DNA of 9,262 nucleotides from Gallionellaceae bacterium UBA6222 (GCA_002421915.1 DISA01000063.1:1-9262), one strand, 5' to 3'; counted from the first letter of the stretch, positions 1 through 7,535 are shown. Numbers and translations: made by a program. Notes: generated by a model from the letters alone, not told the origin.

Positions 1-2199
1 GACATCACCTACGGCACCAACAACGAATTCGGTTTTGACTATCTGCGCGACAACATGGCGGCCAGTGCGGAGGAGCGTTTCCAGCGCACGCTGAACTTTG
101 CCATTGTGGACGAGGTGGACTCGATCCTGATTGACGAGGCGCGCACGCCGTTGATCATTTCCGGCCAGGCCGAAGATAACGTGGATATCTATGTGCGGAT
201 TGATGTGTTGGCGCCACAGCTCACCCGGCAAGTGACCGATGATGCACCCGGCGATTACAGCGTGGATGAAAAGAACCACCAGATTTTATTGAGTGAAGCC
301 GGGCATGAACATGCCGAACAATTGCTGGAACAGGCCGGACTGCTCCCCGCCGGCGGCAGTTTGTACGACCCGGCGAACATCACCCTGATCCACCATTTGT
401 ATGCAGCCTTGCGCGCGCACAACCTGTTCCATCGCGACCAGCATTACGTCGTGCAGAACGGCGAAGTGGTGATCGTGGATGAATTCACCGGGCGTCTGAT
501 GGCGGGGCGGCGCTGGTCGGACGGATTGCACCAGGCGGTGGAAGCCAAGGAAGGGGTGGCTATCCAGAAAGAGAACCAGACCCTAGCCTCGATCACCTTC
601 CAGAACTATTTCCGCATGTATCAGAAATTGTCGGGGATGACCGGCACGGCGGATACCGAGGCATTTGAGTTCCAGTCCATCTATGGACTGGAAACAGTGA
701 TCGTGCCGCCCAACCGCCCCACGATCCGCAACGATCTGATGGACAAGGTCTATCTCACCACCCAGGAGAAGTTCACGGCGGTGATTGCCGATATCCGTGA
801 CTGCCACGAACGCGGCCAGCCGGTATTGGTGGGGACGACCTCCATCGAGACGTCCGAGTTGCTGTCCGGTTTGCTGGATAAGGCCAAATTGCCGCACCGG
901 GTGTTGAATGCCAAGCAGCATGCGCACGAAGCGGAGATTGTGGCGCAGGCGGGGCGTCCCGGAATGATCACCATCGCCACCAACATGGCGGGTCGCGGCA
1001 CCGATATTGTGCTCGGCGGCAATGTCGAGAAGCCGATCGAACAGGTGCGCATGGATGAAAATCTGGATGCGGATACGCGTGAACAACGCATCACCCAGTT
1101 GCGCAGCGAATGGCAGCCGGTGCACCAGCAGGTGATTGCCAGCGGCGGCCTGCACATCATCGGCACCGAACGCCACGAATCGCGCCGGGTGGACAACCAA
1201 TTGCGCGGTCGTTCCGGACGCCAGGGTGATCCCGGTTCCAGCCGCTTCTATCTGTCGCTGGAAGACCCGTTGTTGCGCATCTTTGCCTCGGACCGGGTGG
1301 CGGCGATCATGAACCGGTTCAAATTGCCGGAGGGAGAGGCGATCGAGCACAGCTGGGTTACGCGGGCCATCGAGAACGCGCAACGCAAGGTCGAGGCGCG
1401 CAACTTCGACATGCGCAAACAGATCCTGGAATACGACGATGTGGCCAACGATCAGCGCAAAGTGATTTATCAGCAGCGCACGGAATTGCTCGAAAGCAAG
1501 GATATCAGCGACACCATCAGCGCGATGCGCGACAGCGTACTGCTCGATCTGGTCAACCAGCATCTGCCACCGGACAGCATGGAAGAGCAGTGGGATGTGG
1601 CGGGCGTGGAGAAGGTGCTGGCTGCCGAATTTCAGTTACACCTGCCGGTGGCGCAATGGATGGAGCAGGACAAGCAACTCGATCCGACCGGTTTGTTCCG
1701 CCGCATTGCCGATGCGGCTCACCTGCAGTATCAGGCCAAAGTGGAGCAAGTAAGCGCCGAGTTGATGCATGGTTACGAGCGTATCGTGATGCTGCAAAGC
1801 CTGGATCAGCACTGGCGCGAGCATCTGGCGGCACTCGATCATTTGCGCCAGGGCATCCATTTGCGCGGCTATGCACAGAAGAATCCCAAACAGGAATACA
1901 AGCGCGAGGCATTTGAATTGTTTTCCGCCATGCTGGACGCCGTCAAGCGCGATGTCGTGCAGACCTTGCTCAATGTTCAGATTCGCAGCGAGCAGGCGGT
2001 GCAGGAGGCAGAGGTGCCGCACGCGCCCGAAAATGTGCAGTATCATCACGCCGACTATGACGAGGCACTGGGCCAGGGCGAGCAGGCTGATGCGGAGCAC
2101 AAACCTTTTGTGCGCGGCGGGCAGAAAATCGGGCGCAACGATCCGTGCCCGTGCGGTTCGGGCAAGAAATACAAGCAGTGCCACGGTAAATTAAACTGA
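1..2199 (+). CDS. secA: Protein translocase subunit SecA (5' end cut by window)
   Basis: SecA is the ATPase motor that drives unfolded preproteins through the SecYEG channel. The reading frame is open from base 1 (DITYGTNNEFGFDYLRDNM...) and encodes 732 residues before TGA. Compared with the roughly 900-residue family, about 170 N-terminal residues, including the Walker A loop, lie outside the window, so the ATG at 55 is internal. Visible in order: Walker B DEVD (residues 37-40); IVDEFTGR near 158; the second nucleotide-binding fold with ATNMAGRGTD (326-335) and LRGRSGRQGDPG (401-412), the arginine-finger motif; the helical scaffold and wing region; a variable acidic linker; and the C-terminal zinc/SecB-binding tail CPCGSGKKYKQCH (716-728, Cys-X-Cys-X8-Cys-His). 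All motifs look intact, so this is a functional housekeeping copy. The cNMP-fold gene follows after 23 bp, which suggests co-transcription. Confidence 0.98.
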   Translation, partial: DITYGTNNEFGFDYLRDNMAASAEERFQRTLNFAIVDEVDSILIDEARTPLIISGQAEDNVDIYVRIDVLAPQLTRQVTDDAPGDYSVDEKNHQILLSEAGHEHAEQLLEQAGLLPAGGSLYDPANITLIHHLYAALRAHNLFHRDQHYVVQNGEVVIVDEFTGRLMAGRRWSDGLHQAVEAKEGVAIQKENQTLASITFQNYFRMYQKLSGMTGTADTEAFEFQSIYGLETVIVPPNRPTIRNDLMDKVYLTTQEKFTAVIADIRDCHERGQPVLVGTTSIETSELLSGLLDKAKLPHRVLNAKQHAHEAEIVAQAGRPGMITIATNMAGRGTDIVLGGNVEKPIEQVRMDENLDADTREQRITQLRSEWQPVHQQVIASGGLHIIGTERHESRRVDNQLRGRSGRQGDPGSSRFYLSLEDPLLRIFASDRVAAIMNRFKLPEGEAIEHSWVTRAIENAQRKVEARNFDMRKQILEYDDVANDQRKVIYQQRTELLESKDISDTISAMRDSVLLDLVNQHLPPDSMEEQWDVAGVEKVLAAEFQLHLPVAQWMEQDKQLDPTGLFRRIADAAHLQYQAKVEQVSAELMHGYERIVMLQSLDQHWREHLAALDHLRQGIHLRGYAQKNPKQEYKREAFELFSAMLDAVKRDVVQTLLNVQIRSEQAVQEAEVPHAPENVQYHHADYDEALGQGEQADAEHKPFVRGGQKIGRNDPCPCGSGKKYKQCHGKLN

Positions 2200-2214
2200 G
2201 CCAATCAACTAGAC

Positions 2215-2219
2215 GGGAG
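2215..2219 (+). promoter_or_regulatory. Shine-Dalgarno of the cNMP-fold gene; two candidate ATGs
   Basis: GGGAG lies just upstream of two tandem in-frame ATG codons, at 2223 and 2226. Spacing to the first is only 3 nt and to the second 6 nt, so the second ATG is the more natural start. The difference is one methionine. Confidence 0.6.
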
Positions 2220-2222
2220 AAG

Positions 2223-2723
2223 ATGATGCCGACCGATGATCTGATTTTGCAAACCCTGCACAATTCAACGCTGACCGAAGAGTTGCGCGATGCCGAGATT
2301 GAATCTCTTGGGCAGTTGTTCGAGGTCATGGAGTTCAAGGCGGGGCAAAGTCTGTTGCGTCCCGGGGAAGAGCGCCTGAAGAACTCGCTGATCGTGCTGG
2401 CCAGCGGGGAAGTGGAAGCAACGGCCACCATCGGCAGCGAACAAGCCACCCTGCATCTGCTGCAACCGGGTGATCTGGCCGGCATCATCACCTTCGTTGG
2501 CGGCAATGTCTCGCAGATCAGCGCGACGGTGACGGCCAAAACCGATTGCAAGGTGCTGGTGCTCGATCGCTGCAAATTCGAGTCATTGCTGAACTATCAA
2601 CCCGCCATCGTCTATTACGTGATGCGCGGCATTGTCCGCCACACCCATGGCATCGTGCGCCGCATGAATGCGCAGTCGGTCGAAATGAGCAATTACCTTT
2701 ACAAGACCGGCGGACGTTTCTGA
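2223..2723 (+). CDS. Cyclic-nucleotide-binding-fold protein without a DNA-binding domain
   Basis: A small protein (166 aa, or 165 from the second ATG) with one Crp/Fnr-type cNMP-binding beta-barrel at about residues 30-120: a FEVMEFKAGQSLLRPGE strand-turn, a SGEVEA turn, then LLQPGDLAGIITFVGG as the phosphate-cassette region, and VLVLDRCKFESLL at its end. A helix follows (about 122-160). The chain ends at residue 166, with no helix-turn-helix, so it is not a complete Crp/Fnr regulator. Against E. coli CRP, the glutamate in GEL is Asp84 and the phosphate-binding arginine before Ser-Ala is replaced by Ile99, so classical cAMP binding is doubtful. It sits 23 bp after secA and 3 bp before argJ, probably in one transcript. 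Fold assignment is confident; ligand, partner and role are unknown. Similar stand-alone domains act by protein-protein contact or as relics. Confidence 0.85.
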   Translation: MMPTDDLILQTLHNSTLTEELRDAEIESLGQLFEVMEFKAGQSLLRPGEERLKNSLIVLASGEVEATATIGSEQATLHLLQPGDLAGIITFVGGNVSQISATVTAKTDCKVLVLDRCKFESLLNYQPAIVYYVMRGIVRHTHGIVRRMNAQSVEMSNYLYKTGGRF

Positions 2724-2726
2724 ATC

Positions 2727-3944
2727 ATGCCGGTTAATCTGGATACGCCCGTCGCGGGTTCCCTGTTGCCCGTTGCGGGCGTTGTTTTGGGTGTCGCACA
2801 AGCCGGCATCAAGCGCGCTGACCGCAAGGATCTGCTGGTCATCAGGCTGGATGCGGGCGCAACGGTTGCCGGAGTGTTCACCACCAATCGTTTTTGTGCC
2901 GCACCCGTTACCGTGGCGCGCGAATATCTCGCCGCAGGCAAAGGTATCCGTGCATTAGTGGTCAACACCGGTAACGCCAATGCCGGCACCGGCGAACAAG
3001 GCATGCACGACGCGCGCACAACCTGCGCCGAATTGGCACAATTGCTCGGCTGTGCGCCCGAACAAATCCTGCCGTATTCCACCGGTGTCATCATGGAGTC
3101 GCTTCCGGTGGACAAGATCGTTGCCGGCTTGCCGCAAGCCATTGCCAATCTGAAGGCGGATAACTGGTTTGATGCCGCACACGCCATCATGACCACCGAC
3201 ATCGTGGCCAAAGCCGTGTCGCGCCGGGTGCAGATTGACGGCAAAGTAGTCACTGTCACCGGTATCGCCAAAGGCTCCGGCATGATTCATCCCAACATGG
3301 CCACTATGCTGGGCTACATCGCCACCGACGCGGCTATCCAGCAACCGCTATTGCAGCTCATGGCCAAGGACGCAGCCAATGCCTCCTTTAATTGCATCAC
3401 GGTGGACGGCGACACCTCCACCAACGATGCGCTGATGCTGGTCGCCACGGGCAAAAGCGGCGTGGTCATTGATGCTGCCAACCGCTCGCAGATGCAGACC
3501 GTTGTCACGGAAGTGGCCACTATACTGGCGCAAGCAATCGTGCGTGACGGCGAGGGCGCAACCAAGTTCATCACCATCCGCATCGAAGGGGGCAAGGATG
3601 AAGCCGAGTGCAAAAAAATTGGCTACGCCATCGCCCATTCGCCCCTGGTGAAAACTGCCTTCTTCGCTTCTGATCCCAATCTCGGGCGCATCCTTGCCGC
3701 GGTCGGCTATGCGGGAGTGGCCGATCTCGATGTGGGGAAACTGGAGCTATATCTCGACAACGTATTGGTGGCAGAGAATGGTGGCCGCGCAACCAGTTAT
3801 CAGGAAACAGACGGCCAGCGCGTAATGCAGCAAAGCGAAATTACCATCCGTGTTGTGCTGAATCGTGGCGCGGTGAATGCGATGCTGTGGACGTGCGATT
3901 TCTCTTACGATTACGTGAAGATCAACGCGAGTTATCGCTCGTAG
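2727..3944 (+). CDS. argJ: Bifunctional glutamate N-acetyltransferase / amino-acid acetyltransferase ArgJ
   Basis: ArgJ moves the acetyl group from N-acetylornithine to glutamate, closing the cyclic arginine pathway; many members also make N-acetylglutamate from acetyl-CoA. The 405 residues match the normal family length. The precursor cuts itself between Ala and Thr, and the new N-terminal Thr is the nucleophile: here the motif KGSGMIHPNMATML (182-195) puts the cut at Ala192/Thr193. The oxyanion pair Thr119-Gly120 sits in YSTGVIM. FNCITVDGDTSTND (221-234), VRDGEGATKF (272-281) and the C-terminal CDFSYDYVKINASYRS are also family hallmarks. The start fits the family N-terminus (MPVNL...LLPVAGVVLGVA). 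Shine-Dalgarno pairing is weak, and the ATG lies 3 bp after the preceding stop, so translational coupling is likely. Whether it is mono- or bifunctional cannot be told from sequence by eye. Confidence 0.97.
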   Translation: MPVNLDTPVAGSLLPVAGVVLGVAQAGIKRADRKDLLVIRLDAGATVAGVFTTNRFCAAPVTVAREYLAAGKGIRALVVNTGNANAGTGEQGMHDARTTCAELAQLLGCAPEQILPYSTGVIMESLPVDKIVAGLPQAIANLKADNWFDAAHAIMTTDIVAKAVSRRVQIDGKVVTVTGIAKGSGMIHPNMATMLGYIATDAAIQQPLLQLMAKDAANASFNCITVDGDTSTNDALMLVATGKSGVVIDAANRSQMQTVVTEVATILAQAIVRDGEGATKFITIRIEGGKDEAECKKIGYAIAHSPLVKTAFFASDPNLGRILAAVGYAGVADLDVGKLELYLDNVLVAENGGRATSYQETDGQRVMQQSEITIRVVLNRGAVNAMLWTCDFSYDYVKINASYRS

Positions 3945-4077
3945 TTCGGGCTCCGGCACGGCAGCTTCAAAGCAATAAATCGCGTGTCACCACGATGGTT
4001 TTGGCTCTGAATTGGCAAGCGGGCGGCCACCCCCATCACCCGATGTGACTGCGCCTACTCGGGCCGAACGGCCGAAT

Positions 4078-4084
4078 GAGGAGA
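4078..4084 (+). promoter_or_regulatory. Strong Shine-Dalgarno fixing a TTG start
   Basis: GAGGAGA ends 7 nt before the TTG at 4092. An in-frame TGA at 4077-4079 overlaps it, so no start further upstream is possible, and no ATG follows before the conserved Nudix core. The site therefore supports TTG initiation. Confidence 0.8.
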
Positions 4085-4091
4085 CGTTCCA

Positions 4092-5048
4092 TTGAAAAAT
4101 CCAACTGAAAATACCGGAATCATCGAAGTTGCAGCCGCTGTCCTGCAACGCCCTGACAATTCCTTCCTCCTTGCGCAGCGCCCTCCCGATAAAATCTGGG
4201 CGGGTTACTGGGAATTCCCCGGCGGCAAGATTGAATTGGGTGAGACCGCGCACGATGCACTGGTGCGTGAGCTGCGCGAGGAGCTGGGCATAGAAGTTAA
4301 AACCGCCTATCCGTGGCTTACACGCGTGTTTACTTATCCGCATGCAACCGTGCGTCTGCATTTCTTTCGTGTGACTGAATGGACTGGCGAACTGCATCCG
4401 CATGAAGGCCAGCAATTCTCCTGGCAATATCCGGGCAAGGTAATCGTCGATCCAATTCTCCCCGCCAATGCGCCCATTCTGCGCGCACTGGAATTGCCCG
4501 CCGTGTATGCCATCAGCAATGTTGCCGAACTGGGGATAGAGCCATTCCTGGTCAGGCTGCAAGCCAGGCTGGATGCGGGTCTGCGGCTGGTGCAGTTACG
4601 TGAAAAGAATCTGCATGGTGGCGAGTTGCGAGAATTGGCATTGCGCGTGGTGAAGCTGGCACATGCTCGTGGCACGAGGGTTTTGCTCAACGGCGATGCG
4701 GCATTGGCACAGGAAGTGGGCGCGGACGGGGTGCAGCTGACAGCCGCACAGCTCGCCGAATTAACCGAGCGTCCTGCAGTGGATTGGTGTGCGGCTTCCT
4801 GCCACAGCGCGGAGGAGCTGCTTCGCGCGCAAGCTTTGGGTTGCGATTTCGCCTTGTTGAGTCCGGTGCTGCCGACCCAATCCCACCCCGGCGCACCGCA
4901 TCTGGGCTGGGAAAACTTCGCAGCGATCGCCTCCGGTTCGTCCATGCCGGTATACGCGTTGGGCGGTTTGACGCCTGGTGATATGCAGCTTGCATGGAAA
5001 CATGGCGCATACGGTATTGCCTTGTTGCGTCAGGCTTGGGGTTCCTGA
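4092..5048 (+). CDS. Nudix (MutT-type) hydrolase fused to a ThiE/TenI-like domain
   Basis: This 318-residue fusion has two halves. Residues 8-130 form a MutT-type Nudix domain with a perfect Nudix box, G45-x5-E51-x7-R59-E60-L-x-E63-E64-x-G66, preceded by AGYWEFPGG. Such enzymes hydrolyse nucleoside diphosphates linked to another group, classically 8-oxo-dGTP. Residues 137-316 resemble thiamine-phosphate synthase (ThiE/TenI): VQLREK (167-172), LLNGDAALAQEVGADGVQL (198-216), LLSPVLPTQSHPGAP (255-269) and PVYALGGL (286-293). The positions of the two magnesium-binding aspartates of ThiE (NDD and GQED motifs) read NGD and TAAQ, so synthase activity is doubtful. The same fusion is known in beta- and gammaproteobacteria, usually annotated only as a Nudix family hydrolase. 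It starts at TTG behind a strong ribosome-binding site. No TPP riboswitch is visible upstream. The last 19 bp overlap the convergent yacG gene. Confidence 0.93.
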   Translation: MKNPTENTGIIEVAAAVLQRPDNSFLLAQRPPDKIWAGYWEFPGGKIELGETAHDALVRELREELGIEVKTAYPWLTRVFTYPHATVRLHFFRVTEWTGELHPHEGQQFSWQYPGKVIVDPILPANAPILRALELPAVYAISNVAELGIEPFLVRLQARLDAGLRLVQLREKNLHGGELRELALRVVKLAHARGTRVLLNGDAALAQEVGADGVQLTAAQLAELTERPAVDWCAASCHSAEELLRAQALGCDFALLSPVLPTQSHPGAPHLGWENFAAIASGSSMPVYALGGLTPGDMQLAWKHGAYGIALLRQAWGS

Positions 5049-5215
5049 TCTCCGGCATCGCGTTCGCGCTGTTCGACGCGATATTCTTCATTCGCCCATT
5101 TCCCCAGATCAATCATTTTGCAGCGTTCACTGCAAAACGGACGGAAGCGGTTGCTGCTGTCCCATGCATGCTCCTTGCCGCAGGTGGGGCACGTGACGAT
5201 GAGGGGTTTGCTCAT
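5030..5215 (-). CDS. yacG: DNA gyrase inhibitor YacG (zinc-binding)
   Basis: YacG is a tiny zinc protein that in E. coli binds the GyrB C-terminal region and blocks DNA binding by gyrase. The 61-residue product has the expected four-cysteine zinc site, Cys9-x2-Cys12-x15-Cys28-x3-Cys32, followed by the conserved MIDLGKWANEEYRV segment, then a polar tail. Length is typical. The ATG overlaps the zapD stop as ATGA (5212-5215), with no clear Shine-Dalgarno, so translation is probably coupled to zapD. Its 3' end overlaps the tail of the convergent Nudix gene by 19 bp, and I see no terminator there. Confidence 0.96.
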   Translation of the reverse strand: MSKPLIVTCPTCGKEHAWDSSNRFRPFCSERCKMIDLGKWANEEYRVEQRERDAGDQEPQA

Positions 5216-5970
5216 TGCAGCGAGCAGAAGACCAGGCTGAAATCGACATCCTGTTCATACAGCGATGTCTTGGCGCAAAAATCGGCGGCGACGAAGCGAA
5301 TATTCAGCGCATATTTGTTGGCACTGATCTCCGGAAAGCAGGGCAGCGTCCGGTCCAGGGTGACGCACAGCAATTGCGCTACTCGCCCGCCCTGCATTTG
5401 CTGGAAAGCTCCCTGATGTGCAGTGAAACGGCGGGCGCGCCCGCTTTCGCGCAACAGCTTAAGCATGATATGGATACCTGCCTTGAGCGGCAGCATCGGT
5501 GCCAGCCAGTCGGTCAGGTCGGCGCGCCGTTTGTCTTCCGGCAGGTGCTGCCAATAATGGTAGGAAGGCAGGTCGAACTCGCACACGCCGCCGGGGATGA
5601 CGGCGCGCTGCTTGATGCCCATCAGCCATTCGTTGTCGCGCAGGTGTTGCCCGATCTTGCCGTTGATTTCCAGCAGCCTGGTGCTGTCGTTTTCGATTTG
5701 GTCGAGAATCGCATCCAGCGCATCCTCGGCAATCTGCGGGTTGCTGCGCAGGGCATTGAGCGCCTTTTTCTGACGATCCAGCTCCTGCAACAGGTCCGAC
5801 TTCAGATCGGCGCGGCAGGCAACTTCAAGAATTTCAAACAGCACGCCGAGCGCGGCATGGTGATCGGTGCGATCCGCGCGGGCAATGAAGCGCTCAATGC
5901 GCGTGAACAAATCCTCCAGGCGCAGCATGGTGCGCACGCGCTCGTTGAGGGGGAATTCGTAGCTGATCAC
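5212..5970 (-). CDS. zapD: Cell division protein ZapD
   Basis: ZapD (formerly YacF) cross-links and bundles FtsZ filaments to stabilise the division ring in the cytoplasm. The 252 residues match the family length (about 250). Recognisable parts are the N-terminus YEFPLNERVRTMLRLEDLF (4-22), a long alpha-helical region to about 125, the signature KQRAVIPGGVCEFDLPSYHYWQ spread over residues 120-141, and a C-terminal beta-rich domain with PEISANKYALNIRF (213-226). The start is GTG at 5970; no in-frame alternative lies close upstream, and the N-terminus fits the family. Shine-Dalgarno pairing is weak. A possible promoter lies in the 72-bp gap after coaE. The coaE-zapD-yacG order is common in beta- and gammaproteobacteria. 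Confidence 0.96.
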   Translation of the reverse strand: MISYEFPLNERVRTMLRLEDLFTRIERFIARADRTDHHAALGVLFEILEVACRADLKSDLLQELDRQKKALNALRSNPQIAEDALDAILDQIENDSTRLLEINGKIGQHLRDNEWLMGIKQRAVIPGGVCEFDLPSYHYWQHLPEDKRRADLTDWLAPMLPLKAGIHIMLKLLRESGRARRFTAHQGAFQQMQGGRVAQLLCVTLDRTLPCFPEISANKYALNIRFVAADFCAKTSLYEQDVDFSLVFCSLQ

Positions 5971-6006
5971 GGTTGGCGGCCTGCCGTAGCGGTTGGTTGG
6001 GTTCGA

Positions 6007-6035
6007 AAGATATAGGCAGTGCCAGTCATCGTCAA
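6007..6035 (-). promoter_or_regulatory. Possible sigma70 promoter for zapD-yacG
   Basis: On the minus strand, TTGACG (6030-6035) is followed by a 17-nt spacer and TATCTT (6007-6012). This would start transcription near 6000, about 30 nt before the zapD GTG. The -35 is good (5/6) and the -10 moderate (4/6). It lies in the only gap of the coaE-zapD-yacG block. Identified by eye only. Confidence 0.4.
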
Positions 6036-6042
6036 CCGCCTT

Positions 6043-6639
6043 TCATGCGGCGAGCAAGCGCTGGTGTAACTGCGACACTTGGTTTCTCAACGCATCGAGA
6101 TCGCCCTCGTTGCGAATAATTTCATCGGCCAGGCGCAGGCGTGCGGTGCGTTCAATCTGTTGCGCCATGATGGCGCGCACGGCGGATTCATCCAGACCGC
6201 TGCGCAGTATGGTGCGCCGGATTTGTTCCGCTTCCGGGCAATCGACCACGATCGCGCGCTGTAGCCAGTCGCGGTAGTGCCCGCTCTCGAACAGCAGGGG
6301 CACGACGACCAGCGTGTAGGGGGCGGAGGTGGGTGTGGCGGCCCGGGCTTTGGCCTGGGTCAGGATCAGCGGGTGGAGGATGGCCTGCAAGCGTTGCTTC
6401 GCATTCGGGTTGCCGAAAACCAGTTGGCGCATAAGTGCGCGGTCAAGTGCGCCGTCTGCCGTTACGTATTCAGCACCGAATGCCTGGCGGATTGCAGGTA
6501 GTGCCATACCATCGTGCGCGGTCAGTTGGTGCGATATCTGGTCGGTATCGATGATGCGTGCACCCAATTCGCCCAGCTGTTGTGCAACCGTGCTCTTGCC
6601 GCTGCCGATACCGCCGGTTAATCCGTGACAACGATTCAC
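6043..6639 (-). CDS. coaE: Dephospho-CoA kinase
   Basis: CoaE carries out the last step of coenzyme A synthesis, phosphorylating the 3'-hydroxyl of dephospho-CoA with ATP. The 198 residues fit the family (about 200). Visible motifs: P-loop GLTGGIGSGKST (6-17), the DTD motif (31-33) following the second strand, LHP (88-90) in the CoA-binding region, VVPLLFESG (112-120) and the lid-like QIERTARLRLADEIIRNEG (161-179). Translation starts at GTG (6639), whose GTGA overlaps the stop of pilD by 4 nt; no better start exists, since the P-loop begins within ten residues. Coupling to the prepilin peptidase gene is a conserved proteobacterial arrangement and does not imply a role in pilus assembly. Confidence 0.97.
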   Translation of the reverse strand: MNRCHGLTGGIGSGKSTVAQQLGELGARIIDTDQISHQLTAHDGMALPAIRQAFGAEYVTADGALDRALMRQLVFGNPNAKQRLQAILHPLILTQAKARAATPTSAPYTLVVVPLLFESGHYRDWLQRAIVVDCPEAEQIRRTILRSGLDESAVRAIMAQQIERTARLRLADEIIRNEGDLDALRNQVSQLHQRLLAA

Positions 6640-7496
6640 GGTGTAAGTAGTTGCAGATAAGACTGGGTGAGTACCTGTCCCCAGAACAGGGCGATCAGAC
6701 CGCCGCCGGCCAGGTAGGGGCCGAACGGAATAGGGATATCGCGGCCCTGCTTGGCCGCCACGATCAGAATAATGCCAACCACGGCACCGACCAGCGAAGA
6801 CAGCAGGATCACCAGCGGCAGCAAAGTCCAGCCCAGCCAGGCACCAATGGCCGCAAGCAGCTTGAAATCACCATAGCCCATGCCTTCTTTGCCAGTGACC
6901 AGCTTGAACAGCCAATAGACGCTCCACAACACGAGATATCCGGCTGCTGCACCAATGACGGCGTTATCCAGCGAGGTGAACACGCCATTGAGATTGAGAA
7001 GCAGGCCGAGCCACAGCAGCGGCAGGGTGATGGCATCCGGCAGCAATTGGGTGTCGAAATCGATGAAGGTGAGGGCGACCAATGCCCAGATGAAAAAGAG
7101 AGCGGCAATACCCGCAACACCGAAACCGAAATGCCAGGCGGCATAGGCGCTCAATACCCCGCTCACCGCTTCGACGACGGGATAGCGCAGCGAAATGCGC
7201 GCCCCGCATCCGGCGCACTTGCCACGCAGAAACAGGTAGCTCAGCAGCGGGATGTTCTCCAGCGCGCCGATGGGATGCCGGCAGTGCGGACAGGCGGAAC
7301 GCGGTAACACCAGATTGAAAGGTTCATGATCAACCGGCGGCTGCCCGTTCAGTTCGGCACATTGTGCTTGCCAACCGCGCTCCATCATCTTTGGCAAGCG
7401 ATAGATTACCACATTCAAAAAACTGCCTACCAGCAGGCCGAGGATGCCACCGATGGCGACAAAGAAAATGGGCGTGTTCTGTAGCAGTGTCAGCAT
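6636..7496 (-). CDS. pilD: Prepilin peptidase / N-methyltransferase PilD (A24 family)
   Basis: PilD is an inner-membrane aspartyl protease that cuts the leader peptide from type IV prepilins and pseudopilins and N-methylates the new N-terminal residue. From the ATG at 7496 it has 286 residues and about seven to eight hydrophobic segments. The cytoplasmic loop after the first segment carries the tetracysteine zinc motif Cys69-x2-Cys72...Cys94-x2-Cys97, typical of the bifunctional form. The catalytic aspartates are Asp146 (in TFIDFDTQLLPD) and Asp210 (in GMGYGDFK). An upstream in-frame TTG at 7508 would add four residues, but it lies in the T-tract of the pilC terminator; neither start has a good Shine-Dalgarno. 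Together with pilC this is the classical pilCD pair. It overlaps coaE by 4 nt. Confidence 0.95.
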   Translation of the reverse strand: MLTLLQNTPIFFVAIGGILGLLVGSFLNVVIYRLPKMMERGWQAQCAELNGQPPVDHEPFNLVLPRSACPHCRHPIGALENIPLLSYLFLRGKCAGCGARISLRYPVVEAVSGVLSAYAAWHFGFGVAGIAALFFIWALVALTFIDFDTQLLPDAITLPLLWLGLLLNLNGVFTSLDNAVIGAAAGYLVLWSVYWLFKLVTGKEGMGYGDFKLLAAIGAWLGWTLLPLVILLSSLVGAVVGIILIVAAKQGRDIPIPFGPYLAGGGLIALFWGQVLTQSYLQLLTP

Positions 7497-7506
7497 CGAA
7501 TCAGAC

Positions 7507-7535
7507 AAAAAAATGGCGCAGCATTCCGCCGCGCC
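7507..7535 (-). terminator. Intrinsic terminator between pilC and pilD
   Basis: Read on the minus strand, GGCGCGGC pairs with GCTGCGCC (plus-strand 7528-7535 and 7515-7522; 8 bp with one G-U pair) around a 5-nt loop, then one A and seven consecutive T residues (7507-7513). It begins 14 nt after the pilC stop and ends about 10 nt before the pilD ATG. It has the form of a textbook Rho-independent terminator; strength and read-through are not known. Confidence 0.85.

Noticed and set aside
583..1563. A 326-codon open frame antisense to secA
   Set aside because: It lies wholly inside the conserved secA coding region, has no recognisable domain or Shine-Dalgarno, and is the kind of shadow frame expected opposite a GC-rich gene.
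3945..4091. Possible riboswitch, terminator or promoter in the gap between argJ and the Nudix gene
   Set aside because: I looked for TPP riboswitch consensus elements because of the ThiE-like domain and found none. GGCCGAACGGCC (4062-4073) is a palindrome but has only a 2-nt loop and no T-tract, and no convincing -35/-10 pair was seen.
5215..6015. A 266-codon plus-strand open frame opposite zapD
   Set aside because: It mirrors zapD, which has clear family motifs over its whole length. The antisense product is low in recognisable structure and rich in Gln and Ala, as shadows often are.
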